Shown here: positions 33,894 through 43,449 of the stretch, piece after piece
Position numbering within the stretch: position 1 is the first letter of the stretch
Layout of the letters: every line of letters starts with the position of its first letter
NCBI GenBank assembly: GCA_963766345.1
Contig: CAVXZL010000010.1
Span: forward strand, 434,001 to 498,000
Origin: DASVFB01 sp963766345
Lineage (GTDB): Bacteria > Actinomycetota > Thermoleophilia > Gaiellales > Gaiellaceae
Length of the DNA: 64,000 nt
Direction: 5' to 3'
Notes under the pieces: model-generated
What the model saw: the letters and a program-made list of their open reading frames with translations, nothing else
The model's database searches: none
What the model was told of the DNA's origin: nothing
Translations under genes and position numbers: made by a program

Positions 33894-34487
33894 GTGAAGA
33901 CCGCCCTCGTCGTGCTCGCGGCGGCCGCCTCGCTCGTCCTCACCGCGTGCGGGAGCTCTGCGGAGCCGGCCGCGCACGCGTCGTCCGCGCCGTCGTGCCC
34001 GGCGGCCTGGCAGGCCGGCTGGACGAAGCTCGCGCGGCAGATCGACGCTCCCGTCTACTGCCCGAGCTGGATGCCCAACCCCCTCGACGGCCGCATCGGA
34101 AGCCAGTGGAACGGCCTGCGCACCGTCGACAAGCGCGGCGGCTTCCTCGTCAGCTTCATCTACCAGGAGACCGGAAGCGGCGAGGTGCACGTCAACTTCC
34201 ACCGGTGGCCGGGAACCCAGATGCCGCACTGCCGCGCGCAGACGTCGAACCGCCAGATCCCGTGTTACAGCGATCCCGCGGGCCGCGTGGAGACGCACGG
34301 CATCGACGCGACGCTCTACACCGTGTCGCGCGACGCGGACCAGTGGCATCTCTCGTATCTCTGGCGTGCGGACGGGGCCACGTACGTCGTGAGCGAGCAC
34401 GTCGCGCCGCCGTTCTCGTTCGCGCAGGTCAAGCGGAACGTGACGCGCTTGCTGCGCAGCCTCGTTCTCGTCCCGCCGTCGGCGTGA
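33894..34487 (+). CDS. Lipoprotein, unknown function
   Basis: A 197-residue protein with a clear lipoprotein signal: MKTALVVLAAAASLVLTACG, the cysteine being the lipidation site. The mature part has further cysteines (SCPAAW, VYCPSW, HCRAQ, PCYSD) that may form disulfides, but no domain I can name. GTG 33894 has a -10 six bases upstream. Its stop overlaps the next gene (GTGA), so it probably works with the exported DyP-like protein. Confidence 0.75.
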   Translation: MKTALVVLAAAASLVLTACGSSAEPAAHASSAPSCPAAWQAGWTKLARQIDAPVYCPSWMPNPLDGRIGSQWNGLRTVDKRGGFLVSFIYQETGSGEVHVNFHRWPGTQMPHCRAQTSNRQIPCYSDPAGRVETHGIDATLYTVSRDADQWHLSYLWRADGATYVVSEHVAPPFSFAQVKRNVTRLLRSLVLVPPSA

Positions 34488-35872
34488 AGCTCACCCGCAA
34501 GCAGGTTCTCGCCGGCGCGGCTGTCGGCGCTCTCGGTGCGGCGGGCGCGTACGAGCTCGTCGACCAGTTCGCGGGCTCGTCGCCTCCTCGCGCGGCCGCC
34601 GGGCCGTTGCCGCCCGAGCAGCACGTGCTCGACGGAGTGCGCACGATCACGGACAACGGCGTCGAGGTCGCCGTGCCGCCGCTTCATCACCAGGTCGTGA
34701 CGGCACGCGTTCGCGTCGACGCCGCGGATCTACCGGCCGCCGCGCGCACGCTCGAGGACGCCCTTGCGGATCTCGAGCGCCGCTACGCGCCGACGCCTGC
34801 GGGAGTCGGCGTGACCGTGGCGTGGGGGCTGCCGTATTTCCATCGCCTCGTGCCCGCGGCGTGGGACGAGCACGCGCCGCACGACGTGCGCGCACGGAAG
34901 GCAGCGTTGCTGCGCGCGAGGCGGTTCAACAGCGATCCGGACGACACGGCGCTCGAGGAGAACGACGTCGCCGTTCTGCTTCGCAGCGATCACCTCGAGC
35001 ACATCGCGGACGCGTCCAAGACGATCTTCGAAAAGCTGGATCTGTTCGACGTGACGTCGATCCGCAAGGGCTTCGCAGGCGGCGGCTTCGACGGCGGCGC
35101 CGGTCTGCCGAAGCAGATGGCGCTGGCCGCCGGCGTCCCGGGTGCAGAGTTGATCCCCGACGGCGCCGAGCTGTTCCTCGGCTTCACGTCGACGCAGGCG
35201 CAGGGCCTCGGCCCGCGCAAGATCGTCAACTTCGAGACGCTCGGCTACGTCGACTTGCGCTCCGGCTATTTCCACGGCGGGACGCATATGCACCTGTCGC
35301 ACATCGGCGAGCAGCTGGACACGTGGTACCAGCTCTTCGACTTCGACGACCGCGTCGACACGGTGTTCCGCCCCGGCCTTCGCGTGCGCGAGGGCACGCA
35401 GACCGTGCGCCAGGGCCCGGAGGACGTCTCGACTCGCGCGCAGATCGCGCACGGGTTCAAGACGCATCGGATCATCGGCCACAGCTCCGCGATCCAGACG
35501 GCCTCGCGCCTGCAGGCGGATCATGTTGGGGCGGACGGGACCGTCTATCGCAAAGGCACGGCGATTCCACATCGTGCCGACTTCAATACGCTCGACAACC
35601 CGTTCTTTTGGAGCGACGATCCGAACGTCGACGGGATGAGCGACCAGCCGTCGGCCGGCGTGCACTTCGTCGTCTTCAATCCGACGAGCGACGACTTCGA
35701 GCGCATGCGGAACGCGATGGACGGCGTCTTTCCGGGAGGAGCGCGGCTGAAGATCCCGCCGCGTGACGCCGGGCAGGGATTCAACTCCGTGCTCGAGACG
35801 ACGCACCGGCAGAACTTCCTTGTCCCGCCGCGGCGGCACCGCTCGTTCCCGCTGGCGGAGGTTGCGGCTTAA
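34484..35872 (+). CDS. Exported DyP-peroxidase-like protein
   Basis: A 462-residue protein with an N-terminal signal or anchor (LTRKQVLAGAAVGALGAAGA; one KQ/RK rather than a twin Arg). The body resembles dye-decolorising peroxidases: two ferredoxin-like halves and the segment GGTHMHLSHIGEQLDTW, where DyP proteins have G-x-Y-x2-R-R-I-x-H-x-L-x2-W with the heme-ligand His. The distal GFxDG motif is not obvious (GFAGGGFDGG is near), so peroxidase activity is uncertain. It may match a DUF7405-type family. It is coupled to the lipoprotein. Confidence 0.6.
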   Translation: MKLTRKQVLAGAAVGALGAAGAYELVDQFAGSSPPRAAAGPLPPEQHVLDGVRTITDNGVEVAVPPLHHQVVTARVRVDAADLPAAARTLEDALADLERRYAPTPAGVGVTVAWGLPYFHRLVPAAWDEHAPHDVRARKAALLRARRFNSDPDDTALEENDVAVLLRSDHLEHIADASKTIFEKLDLFDVTSIRKGFAGGGFDGGAGLPKQMALAAGVPGAELIPDGAELFLGFTSTQAQGLGPRKIVNFETLGYVDLRSGYFHGGTHMHLSHIGEQLDTWYQLFDFDDRVDTVFRPGLRVREGTQTVRQGPEDVSTRAQIAHGFKTHRIIGHSSAIQTASRLQADHVGADGTVYRKGTAIPHRADFNTLDNPFFWSDDPNVDGMSDQPSAGVHFVVFNPTSDDFERMRNAMDGVFPGGARLKIPPRDAGQGFNSVLETTHRQNFLVPPRRHRSFPLAEVAA

Positions 35873-35913
35873 GCGGCCGCATTTTCGGCACTCAACCGTC
35901 ACATCGCGTTGAC

Positions 35914-35937
35914 TTGGCCTTGTCTATACAAGGCCAA
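35914..35937. promoter_or_regulatory. Perfect inverted-repeat operator over the RHH promoter
   Basis: TTGGCCTTG (35914-35922) and CAAGGCCAA (35929-35937) are exact inverted repeats around TCTATA. The repeat covers the TATACA -10 (35925-35930) and reaches the first base of the RHH start codon, so a bound dimer would block transcription. It is best read as the autoregulatory site of the RHH protein. Confidence 0.7.
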
Positions 35938-36173
35938 TGAGCCGCGCCGTCCATATCACGGTGACCGACAGCCAGTACGCGATGCTCGTCGACGAGTCCG
36001 TGCGGACGGGTCTGTCGATGGCAGAGCTCGTGCGGCGATCGCTGGACGCTACCTACCGTCCACTGCTCCGTCCGGTCGTCGGCGGTTTTCACTTCAATCT
36101 CGCTGTGACCCGCGGACCGGACGCTGCCGTTGTCGGCCGCCTGAAGAGGCTGCCGCGGCGTGTCCGCGACTGA
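35937..36173 (+). CDS. Ribbon-helix-helix transcription regulator (CopG-like)
   Basis: A 78-residue protein. AVHITVTDSQYAMLVDESVRTGLSMAELVRRSLDA is a typical CopG/Arc ribbon-helix-helix unit: strand HITVT, helix A, then GLSMAELVR as the turn and helix B. The basic tail (RLKRLPRRVRD) may add DNA contacts. No toxin gene accompanies it; pfkA is convergent and starts beyond. A perfect operator covers its own promoter, so autoregulation is likely. TATACA ends 6 bases before ATG 35937. Confidence 0.75.
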   Translation: MSRAVHITVTDSQYAMLVDESVRTGLSMAELVRRSLDATYRPLLRPVVGGFHFNLAVTRGPDAAVVGRLKRLPRRVRD

Positions 36174-36174
36174 C

Positions 36175-37215
<1,041 letters not shown>

Positions 37216-37221
37216 CGGCCC

Positions 37222-37227
37222 ATCCTA
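37222..37227 (-). promoter_or_regulatory. -10 element (TAGGAT) of the phosphofructokinase gene
   Basis: On the minus strand TAGGAT ends 6 bases before ATG 37215, just downstream of the tRNA-Leu gene. Confidence 0.5.
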
Positions 37228-37237
37228 GAAAGCGCAG

Positions 37238-37321
37238 TGCCGAAGGTGGGAATCGAACCCACACTCCCCGGAGGGAACCGGATTTTGAGTCCGGCGCGTC
37301 TGCCAGTTCCGCCACTTCGGC
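37238..37321 (-). tRNA. tRNA-Leu (anticodon CAA)
   Basis: On the minus strand a complete class II tRNA of 84 nt. The acceptor stem is GCCGAAG / CTTCGGC with discriminator A. The anticodon stem CCGGA / TCCGG encloses loop CTCAAAA, so the anticodon is CAA and it reads UUG. A long variable arm (GTTCCCTCCGGGGAG) and the T arm GTGGG-TTCGATT-CCCAC are clear. The 3' CCA is not encoded. UUG is a rare codon at this GC content. A TACCAT -10 lies at 37331-37336. Confidence 0.95.
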
Positions 37322-37330
37322 GCGTCTCCC

Positions 37331-37336
37331 ATGGTA
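37331..37336 (-). promoter_or_regulatory. -10 element (TACCAT) of tRNA-Leu
   Basis: On the minus strand TACCAT ends 9 bases before the tRNA 5' end. The -35 is weak. Confidence 0.45.
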
Positions 37337-37384
37337 CGAGGCGGAAGCGGCGTTCGCACACCACGCGCCGGCATCCGCTCTCGC

Positions 37385-37413
37385 TTGCGTCCAGCCGCCC
37401 CAGACCGGATACT
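37385..37413 (+). promoter_or_regulatory. Promoter of the liv operon (-35 TTGCGT, -10 GATACT)
   Basis: TTGCGT (37385-37390) and GATACT (37408-37413) are separated by exactly 17 bases. A start near 37420 would leave a leader of about 40 bases, ending in a strong Shine-Dalgarno GGAGGAGG at 37450-37457. This leadered design differs from most genes in the window and fits a highly expressed binding protein. Confidence 0.6.
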
Positions 37414-37460
37414 GCCCCGATCAAACACCGTTGGCGCAAACGGGCGACGGAGGAGGAAGC

Positions 37461-38777
37461 GTGAAACAAAGCGTCAAGGCAGTAGGCGTGATCGGGCTGT
37501 TCGCGGTGCTCGCGGTCGCAGCCGCGGGCTGCGGAGGCGGCGGTGGGAACGAGAGCAGCAGCAGCGGCGGCGGAGGCGGCGGCAACGTGCAGGCGCTCCC
37601 CACCTCGTCGTGCTCGAGCATCTACTACGAGGGGGGCGGCGACCCTGACTTCATCGTGGCTTCCGACCTCCCGCTTCAGGGTGCGGGCCGCGCCCAGACG
37701 ACGGAGATGGTCCAGGCGATCAAGTTCGCCCTCAAGCAGCGCGACTTCAAGGCCGGCGACCACAAGATCGGCTACCAGTCCTGCGACGACTCGACGGCGC
37801 AGGCCGGCGCGTGGGACTCGGCGAAGTGCGCCTCGAACGCTCGCGCGTACGCCGGGAACAAGAGTGTCATCGGAGTTGTCGGAACGTTCAACTCCGGCTG
37901 CGCCAAGATCATCGTCCCGGTCCTCAACCGGGCGAACCCCGGGCCGGTCGCGATGGTCAGTCCGGCGAACACGAGCCCGGGTCTCACGACCGACGGGCCG
38001 GGCGCCGAGGCCGGCGAGCCTGACAAGTACTACCCGACGGGCAAGCGGAACTACGCGCGCGTCGTCGCGAACGACCAGATCCAGGGTCCGGCCGACGCGC
38101 AGTTCACGAAGGACCAGGGGCTCAAGAGCGTCTACATCCTCAACGACAAGCAGACGTACGGCTTCGGCGTCGCGACGACGTACAAAGGCGCTGCGCAGAA
38201 GCTCGGGCTGAACATCGCCGGCTTCAAGGGCTGGGACGCGAAGCAGTCGAGCTACGAGGCACTCGCGAACGCGATCAAGGCGTCAGGCGCCGACGCGATC
38301 TTCCTCGGCGGCATCATCTGCAACAACGGCGCGAAGCTGATCAAGGACCTGAAGCAGGGCGTGCCCAACGCGACGCTGATCGCGCCGGACGGCTTCTCGG
38401 ATCCGAAATCGAACGGCGCAGCGTTCGACGACTCGTACGTCAGCGTCGCGGGCCAGCCGCCGTCGGGCCTGAAGGGCGAGGGCAAGAAGTTCGTGGACGA
38501 TTTCGGCAAGCAGATCGGTGCGACGCCGAACCCGTACTCGCAGTACGGCGCGCAGGCGATGGACGCGCTCCTCGACGCCATCGGGAAGTCGGACGGAACA
38601 CGCGCGTCGGTCGCGTCGTCCCTCTTCGGCCTGAAGATCACGGACGGGATCATCGGCACGTTCACCCTCAACGACAAGGGCGACACGAGCCTCAACCCGA
38701 TCACGATCTACCAGCAGAAGGTGGGCAAGCTCAATCCGCTGAAGACGATCGTGCCCGAGAAGAACCTGACCACGTAA
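37461..38777 (+). CDS. livJ: Branched-chain amino-acid type ABC transporter binding lipoprotein
   Basis: A 438-residue lipoprotein. The signal ends in AVLAVAAAGCGGGGG, with the lipidated Cys followed by a Gly/Ser linker (residues about 25-45). The type I periplasmic binding fold follows: IVASDLPLQG, GYQSCDDSTA, GVVGTFNSGC, VSPANTSPGL, YGFGVATTYK and PYSQYGAQAMDALLDAIG. GTG 37461 is preferred over earlier in-frame starts because of the Shine-Dalgarno. It captures a hydrophobic amino acid or similar ligand for the adjacent permeases; the ligand is not proven. Confidence 0.9.
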   Translation: MKQSVKAVGVIGLFAVLAVAAAGCGGGGGNESSSSGGGGGGNVQALPTSSCSSIYYEGGGDPDFIVASDLPLQGAGRAQTTEMVQAIKFALKQRDFKAGDHKIGYQSCDDSTAQAGAWDSAKCASNARAYAGNKSVIGVVGTFNSGCAKIIVPVLNRANPGPVAMVSPANTSPGLTTDGPGAEAGEPDKYYPTGKRNYARVVANDQIQGPADAQFTKDQGLKSVYILNDKQTYGFGVATTYKGAAQKLGLNIAGFKGWDAKQSSYEALANAIKASGADAIFLGGIICNNGAKLIKDLKQGVPNATLIAPDGFSDPKSNGAAFDDSYVSVAGQPPSGLKGEGKKFVDDFGKQIGATPNPYSQYGAQAMDALLDAIGKSDGTRASVASSLFGLKITDGIIGTFTLNDKGDTSLNPITIYQQKVGKLNPLKTIVPEKNLTT

Positions 38778-38789
38778 GCGGCAATCGGC

Positions 38790-38818
38790 GGCGCCGGGCG
38801 GCCAGATCGCCCGGCGCC
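38790..38818 (+). promoter_or_regulatory. Strong hairpin between the liv binding protein and permease genes
   Basis: GGCGCCGGGCG (38790-38800) and CGCCCGGCGCC (38808-38818) form a perfect 11-bp stem with a 7-base loop. There is no T-tract. In this position such hairpins protect the upstream message and give more binding protein than permease. Confidence 0.7.
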
Positions 38819-38830
38819 GTCACAAATCAA

Positions 38831-39892
38831 GTGATCAGCGAGGCGACCCGAGACCCCTCCGTCCGACTCCCGCGCCAGGCGAGTAGCTACCTGCTGCCGA
38901 TCTTCGCGACCATCCTGGTCGGCCTGCTCGTCTTCTGGCTGATCGTCAACTTCGTCAAGGGCCCCGCGGACTTCATGACGGTGTTCTTCATCGGCCTGAC
39001 GAACGGCGCCGTCTTCGCACTCGTCGCGCTCGGCTACACGCTCGTCTACGGCATCCTCGAGCTGATCAACTTCGCGCACGGAGACGTGTTCATGCTCGGC
39101 GGGATGATCTCGGCGACGTTCATCACCTCGGTCTTCGGCCTGGAGGAGAGCGCGTCGATCGGTTCGCTCATCCCCGCGATCCTCGTGACGCTCGTGGCCG
39201 CGATGCTCATCTGCGGCCTGCTGAACGTGACGATCGAGCTCATCGCCTACAAGCCGTTACGCGGGGCGCCTCGACTTGCGCCGCTCATCACCGCGATCGG
39301 GATGTCGTTCATCCTCCAGGACATCGCGCTGGCGTGGAAAGGCCCCGAGTACGTCTCGGTGCCGGCTGTGCTTCCCAACAGCGAGGTGTTCAACGTGGGC
39401 GGCGTCGTCTACACCTGGAACAAGTTCATCGTTCTGATCATCACCGTGCCGGTGCTCATGTTGCTGATGTGGCTCGTGCGCAGCACGAAGCAGGGCAAGG
39501 CGATGCGCGCGACGGCTCAGGATCAGGACGCTGCGGCGATGATGGGCATCAACGTCAACCGCACGATCTCGTTCACGTTCCTGATCGCGGGTGCCCTCGC
39601 CGGTGCGGCGGGTCTCCTGTACGTCCTCTACTTCACGCAGGTGCGCTACGACCAGGGATTCCAGCTGGGGCTGATCGCGTTCACGGCCGCGGTCCTCGGC
39701 GGCATCGGCAACCTGCCCGGCGCCGTCCTCGGCGCGCTCGTGATCGGCTTCATCCAGGCGTTCAACGAGGGGCTGTCCTGGCATTCGCCCGGCAGCGACT
39801 GGACGCAGTCGATCGTGTTCTCGATCCTGATCCTGATCCTCGTCTTCCGCCCCGAGGGCCTCCTGGGCGAACGCACGCCGGAGGGCGCATGA
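38831..39892 (+). CDS. livH: Branched-chain amino-acid type ABC permease, LivH family
   Basis: A 353-residue membrane protein. After an N-terminal extra helix (LPIFATILVGLLVFWLIVNF) it follows the LivH pattern: FIGLTNGAVFALVALGYTLVYGILELINFAHGD, then AAMMGINVNRTISFTFLIAGALAGAAG and the cytoplasmic-loop coupling region. About nine helices in all. GTG 38831 starts 12 bases after the hairpin. Its stop overlaps livM (ATGA). Confidence 0.92.
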   Translation: MISEATRDPSVRLPRQASSYLLPIFATILVGLLVFWLIVNFVKGPADFMTVFFIGLTNGAVFALVALGYTLVYGILELINFAHGDVFMLGGMISATFITSVFGLEESASIGSLIPAILVTLVAAMLICGLLNVTIELIAYKPLRGAPRLAPLITAIGMSFILQDIALAWKGPEYVSVPAVLPNSEVFNVGGVVYTWNKFIVLIITVPVLMLLMWLVRSTKQGKAMRATAQDQDAAAMMGINVNRTISFTFLIAGALAGAAGLLYVLYFTQVRYDQGFQLGLIAFTAAVLGGIGNLPGAVLGALVIGFIQAFNEGLSWHSPGSDWTQSIVFSILILILVFRPEGLLGERTPEGA

Positions 39893-41298
39893 ACACGCTC
39901 GAGGTCGGCCGCCGCATGTCCGAGCGGTGGTGGGAGCTCCTCTCCAAGCTCGGCTTCCCTCGCGAGCGCTGGCTCGCGCTCGACCCGATCGCGCGCCGCG
40001 CGACCAAAACCGGCTTCTGGCTGATCGTCGGCATCATCCTCGTCGCGATCGGAGGCGTCTGGAACCTGACCGTCCTCGCCGCGGCCGCGATCGTCTTCAC
40101 GCTCGTCGTCATCCCCTGGGAGCGCTATCCACGCGGCCAGTGGGTCATCCCGGGGATCTTGCTTGTGCTCGCGGTCCTCTACCCGCGTTTTCGCGGAGAT
40201 CTCTTCGGGATGCCCGTCTTCGGGCCCGCCCCGCAGATGGACACGATGGTCGTGATGATGATCTTCACGATGATGGCGCTCGGGCTGAACGTCGTCGTCG
40301 GCTACGCGGGACTGCTCGACCTCGGCTACGTCGCGTTCTACGCGATCGGCGCGTACATGTCGGGCTGGCTCGCGTCGTCGCAGTTCGCGGCGCACAAGAT
40401 CCATTTCGGCGCCGTCGGCATCACTCCGGACGCGGTCGGCTTCCACTTCTCGATCTGGCTGATCCTGCTGCTGGCGGGGATCGTCACCGCCTTCGTCGGA
40501 ATCGTGATCGGCCTGCCGACGCTGCGCCTGCGCGGCGACTATCTGGCGATCGTCACGCTCGGTTTCGGCGAGATCATCCCGCAGATCGCGCGGAACGGCG
40601 ACAACCTCTTCGGCACCGGCTTCAACCTCACCGGCGGCACGCAGGGCATCACGCCGATCGACGGCCCCGGATTCGGAAGCTGGCTGGACAACCACGTCGG
40701 TCTGCCGGGCAACTACCTGGTCGCGTCCAACCAGCTGAACCTCTTCTACTACACAGCGCTGCTCCTCGTGCTCTTCACGGTGTTCTGCTCGATCCGGCTG
40801 CGCGGGTCGCGGCTCGGCCGCGCGTGGATCGCGATCCGCGAGGACGAGACCGCCGCCGCCGCGATGGGAGTGCCGCTGATGCGGACGAAGACATGGGCCT
40901 ACGCGACGGGCGCGTTCTTCGGCGGCGTCGCCGGCGCGTACTACGCGAGCTACAAGTCGGCGACGTTCCCTGACGACTTCTTCTTCAACATCTCCGTCTT
41001 CATCCTCTGCATGGTCATCCTCGGCGGGATGGGCAGCATTCCCGGCGTCATCTTCGGCGCGTGCTTCCTCAGCTATCTCGACCGCGAAGGCCTCGCGAAC
41101 GTGGGCGGCTGGACGAACGACCATTTCGGGACGCACCTCGACGTGCCGCTCTACGAGTTCGGGATCTTCGGCGTGATCCTCGTGGTGGTGATGCTCTTCA
41201 GACCGGAGGGTCTGATACCGAGTCAACGGCGAGCGGCGGAGTTCCGCGAGGGCGTGCACGACAAGCCGCTCTACGACACGGCCGGTCCCGACAGCTGA
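39889..41298 (+). CDS. livM: Branched-chain amino-acid type ABC permease, LivM family
   Basis: A 469-residue permease, longer than typical LivM (about 320-420) because of extra N-terminal helices (residues 40-105). The core is LivM: MMALGLNVVVGYAGLLDLGY, PTLRLRGDYLAIVTLGFGEI, and MGVPLMRTKTWAYATGAFFG, with VILGGMGSIPGVIFGA near the end. A roughly 60-residue loop with FNLTGGTQGITPIDGPGF faces outside. It overlaps livH and livG. Confidence 0.92.
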   Translation: MNTLEVGRRMSERWWELLSKLGFPRERWLALDPIARRATKTGFWLIVGIILVAIGGVWNLTVLAAAAIVFTLVVIPWERYPRGQWVIPGILLVLAVLYPRFRGDLFGMPVFGPAPQMDTMVVMMIFTMMALGLNVVVGYAGLLDLGYVAFYAIGAYMSGWLASSQFAAHKIHFGAVGITPDAVGFHFSIWLILLLAGIVTAFVGIVIGLPTLRLRGDYLAIVTLGFGEIIPQIARNGDNLFGTGFNLTGGTQGITPIDGPGFGSWLDNHVGLPGNYLVASNQLNLFYYTALLLVLFTVFCSIRLRGSRLGRAWIAIREDETAAAAMGVPLMRTKTWAYATGAFFGGVAGAYYASYKSATFPDDFFFNISVFILCMVILGGMGSIPGVIFGACFLSYLDREGLANVGGWTNDHFGTHLDVPLYEFGIFGVILVVVMLFRPEGLIPSQRRAAEFREGVHDKPLYDTAGPDS

Positions 41299-42074
41299 TG
41301 GCGCTGCTCGACGTCACGCGGTTGCGCAAGGAGTTCGGCGGCCTCGTCGCGGTCGACGACGTCGACTTCGCGATCGAGGAGCGCGCGATCTCGAGCCTGA
41401 TCGGCCCGAACGGCGCCGGCAAGACGACGTTCTTCAACATGCTGACGGGCGTCTACCGGCCGACGGCCGGGCGGGTCGTGTTCGACGGCTACGACGTGAC
41501 CGCCAAGCCTCCGCACGCCGTGACGGAGCGCGGGGTCGGGCGCACGTTCCAGAACATCCGCCTCTTTCAGAACATGACGGCACTCGAGAACGTGCTCGTC
41601 GGCATGCACTCGCGCATGAAGGGCAACGTCTTCACGGCGATCCTCAAGACGCCCGGCGTTCGGCGTGAGGAGCGCGAGGCGCGGGAGCGCGCGCGGGATC
41701 TCCTCACGCTCTCCGGCCTGCGACGCGTCGACGACGAGGCGGCGAAGAATCTCTCCTACGGCGACCAGCGGCGGCTCGAGGTGGCACGAGCGCTCGCGAC
41801 GAACCCGAAGCTGCTGCTGCTCGACGAGCCGACGGCCGGGATGAATCCGCAGGAGACAGCCGCGTTCACGCAGTTCGTCGACATGCTCCGGACGGAGCGA
41901 GGACTGACGGTCCTCCTGATCGAGCACGACATGAAGGTCGTGATGGGTATCTCGGACCACGTGACCGTGCTCGACTACGGGGCGAAGATCGCCGAGGGGA
42001 CGCCGCGCGAGGTGCAGCGCGATCCGCGCGTGATCGAGGCGTACCTGGGGACTGCGGCGGTCGCCGATGGCTAG
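41298..42074 (+). CDS. livG: ABC transporter ATP-binding protein, LivG family
   Basis: A 258-residue ATPase. Walker A GPNGAGKTT, Q-loop region GRTFQNIRLF, signature in degenerate form NLSYGDQRRLEVARAL, Walker B LLLLDEPTAGMN and the H-loop VLLIEHDMKVV are all present. LivG-type length and the C-terminal IEAYLG tail fit the family. ATG 41298 overlaps the livM stop (TGATG); livF starts 8 bases before its end. Confidence 0.94.
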   Translation: MALLDVTRLRKEFGGLVAVDDVDFAIEERAISSLIGPNGAGKTTFFNMLTGVYRPTAGRVVFDGYDVTAKPPHAVTERGVGRTFQNIRLFQNMTALENVLVGMHSRMKGNVFTAILKTPGVRREEREARERARDLLTLSGLRRVDDEAAKNLSYGDQRRLEVARALATNPKLLLLDEPTAGMNPQETAAFTQFVDMLRTERGLTVLLIEHDMKVVMGISDHVTVLDYGAKIAEGTPREVQRDPRVIEAYLGTAAVADG

Positions 42075-42789
42075 AGAAATCGTGCTCAGCGTCGACGACG
42101 TCCACACCTTCTACGGCTCGATCGAGGCGTTGAAGGGCATCTCGCTCGAGGTGCGCGAGGGCGAGATCGTGACGTTGATCGGTGCGAACGGCGCGGGCAA
42201 GTCGACGACGCTGCGCTCGATCAACGGGCTCAACCACCCGCGCACGGGCAAGATCGTCTTCCAGGGCACCGACGTGACGTCGATGTCGCCCCACCAGATC
42301 GTCAAGCGCGGCATCTCGCAGTCGCCGGAGGGGCGCAAGCTGTTCCCGCGGATGTCCGTGACGGAGAACCTCGAGATGGGCGCGTTCCAGCGTACGGATC
42401 GCGCGGAGATACGCGAGGACATGGATCGTGTTTTCTCGCTGTTCCCTCGCCTCGCCGAGCGGCGGACGCAGAAGGCCGGGACGATGTCCGGCGGCGAGCA
42501 GCAGATGTGCGCGATCGGCCGCGCGCTCATGGCGCGCCCGAAGCTGCTGCTGCTCGACGAGCCGTCGATGGGGCTCGCGCCGATCTTCGTCGAGAAGATC
42601 TTCGAGATCGTGCGGGAGATCAACGAGCAGGGGACGCCGATTCTCCTCGTCGAGCAGAACGCGCTCATGGCGCTCGACACGGCGGACCGCGGCTACGTGC
42701 TCGAGACCGGCACGATCGCGCTCGCAGACGACGCGAAGAAGCTGCGCGAGAACGAGCAGGTGCGCAAGACGTACCTAGGCGAGGACTAG
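42067..42789 (+). CDS. livF: ABC transporter ATP-binding protein, LivF family
   Basis: A 240-residue ATPase pairing with LivG. Walker A GANGAGKSTT, KRGISQSPEGRKLFP, signature MSGGEQQMCAIGRAL, Walker B LLLLDEPSMGLAP and LLVEQNALMAL are present. It ends in TYLGED. With the four genes upstream it completes a high-affinity amino-acid importer. Its last 15 bases overlap the convergent sucrase/ferredoxin-like gene. Confidence 0.94.
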   Translation: MAREIVLSVDDVHTFYGSIEALKGISLEVREGEIVTLIGANGAGKSTTLRSINGLNHPRTGKIVFQGTDVTSMSPHQIVKRGISQSPEGRKLFPRMSVTENLEMGAFQRTDRAEIREDMDRVFSLFPRLAERRTQKAGTMSGGEQQMCAIGRALMARPKLLLLDEPSMGLAPIFVEKIFEIVREINEQGTPILLVEQNALMALDTADRGYVLETGTIALADDAKKLRENEQVRKTYLGED

Positions 42790-43449
42790 CTCCTCCAGCT
42801 CCCAGCCGGTCGCGGCCTCGACCTTGTCGTCGCGGCACGAAACGCGTTGCGGCTCGAGGTTGTGCCCATGAAGCCGCGCCGCCGCGCGCCGGCCGTCGGG
42901 GAGCTCGAACGTCGTCTTCTCGACGAGGCGCAGGTCGTCGAGGCCGGCGAGGCCGAGCTCGCGGCGGACGAGGATCTCGGCAGCCTGCTGCTCGGGCTCG
43001 AGCGCGGTGCGGCCCCGGAGGTGCTCGAGCGGCAGGCGACCCGTCTCGAGCTCGGCGGCGAGCGCGACGGCGCTGCGCGCGTCGAGCCGGCCGAAGCAGA
43101 GCCCCTCCGGAAGCACGAGCACGTTCGCGGCGAAGCGGTGCCCGCCGAGGTGCGAGCATTCGTACACCTGTCCCGGCAGGACTCGAGCGAGCGCCTGCGC
43201 GACGGCCGGACCGCGGATCGCGCAGCACGGGTCGCGGGCTCCGTTCGTGCAGACGAGGTAGCGGCGTCCCGGCGCAGCCTCCGCGCCGACCCGTTTGACG
43301 AGCAGCACCTTCGCGCCGTCGGCGACGAGCCCGTGCTTGCGGCCCCACGGCTTCGGCTGCTCGACGAGCTCCCAGCGTGCTGCGACCGGCGCGCTGCCGG
43401 CCAGCGGCTCGGCGAGCTCGAGCGACAGCTCGGCACAGCGGAACGTCAT
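42775..43449 (-). CDS. Sucrase/ferredoxin-like (thioredoxin-fold 2Fe-2S) protein
   Basis: A 224-residue protein of the Suc_Fer-like family. CTNGARDPCCAIRGPAVAQAL and YECSHLGGHRFAANVLVLPE-GLCFGRL give the expected cysteine and histidine set, C-x7-CC plus C-x3-GGH, likely to hold an iron-sulfur cluster. Members are redox proteins of unknown partner. ATG 43449 overlaps the stop of the LarA-like gene (ATGA). It is the last gene of the GNAT operon and runs into livF. Confidence 0.85.
   Translation of the reverse strand: MTFRCAELSLELAEPLAGSAPVAARWELVEQPKPWGRKHGLVADGAKVLLVKRVGAEAAPGRRYLVCTNGARDPCCAIRGPAVAQALARVLPGQVYECSHLGGHRFAANVLVLPEGLCFGRLDARSAVALAAELETGRLPLEHLRGRTALEPEQQAAEILVRRELGLAGLDDLRLVEKTTFELPDGRRAAARLHGHNLEPQRVSCRDDKVEAATGWELEELVLA

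Noticed and set aside
35909..35914. TTGACT as the -35 of the RHH gene
   Set aside because: It is only 10 bases from the TATACA -10, too close for a standard promoter; the operator palindrome explains much of the sequence.
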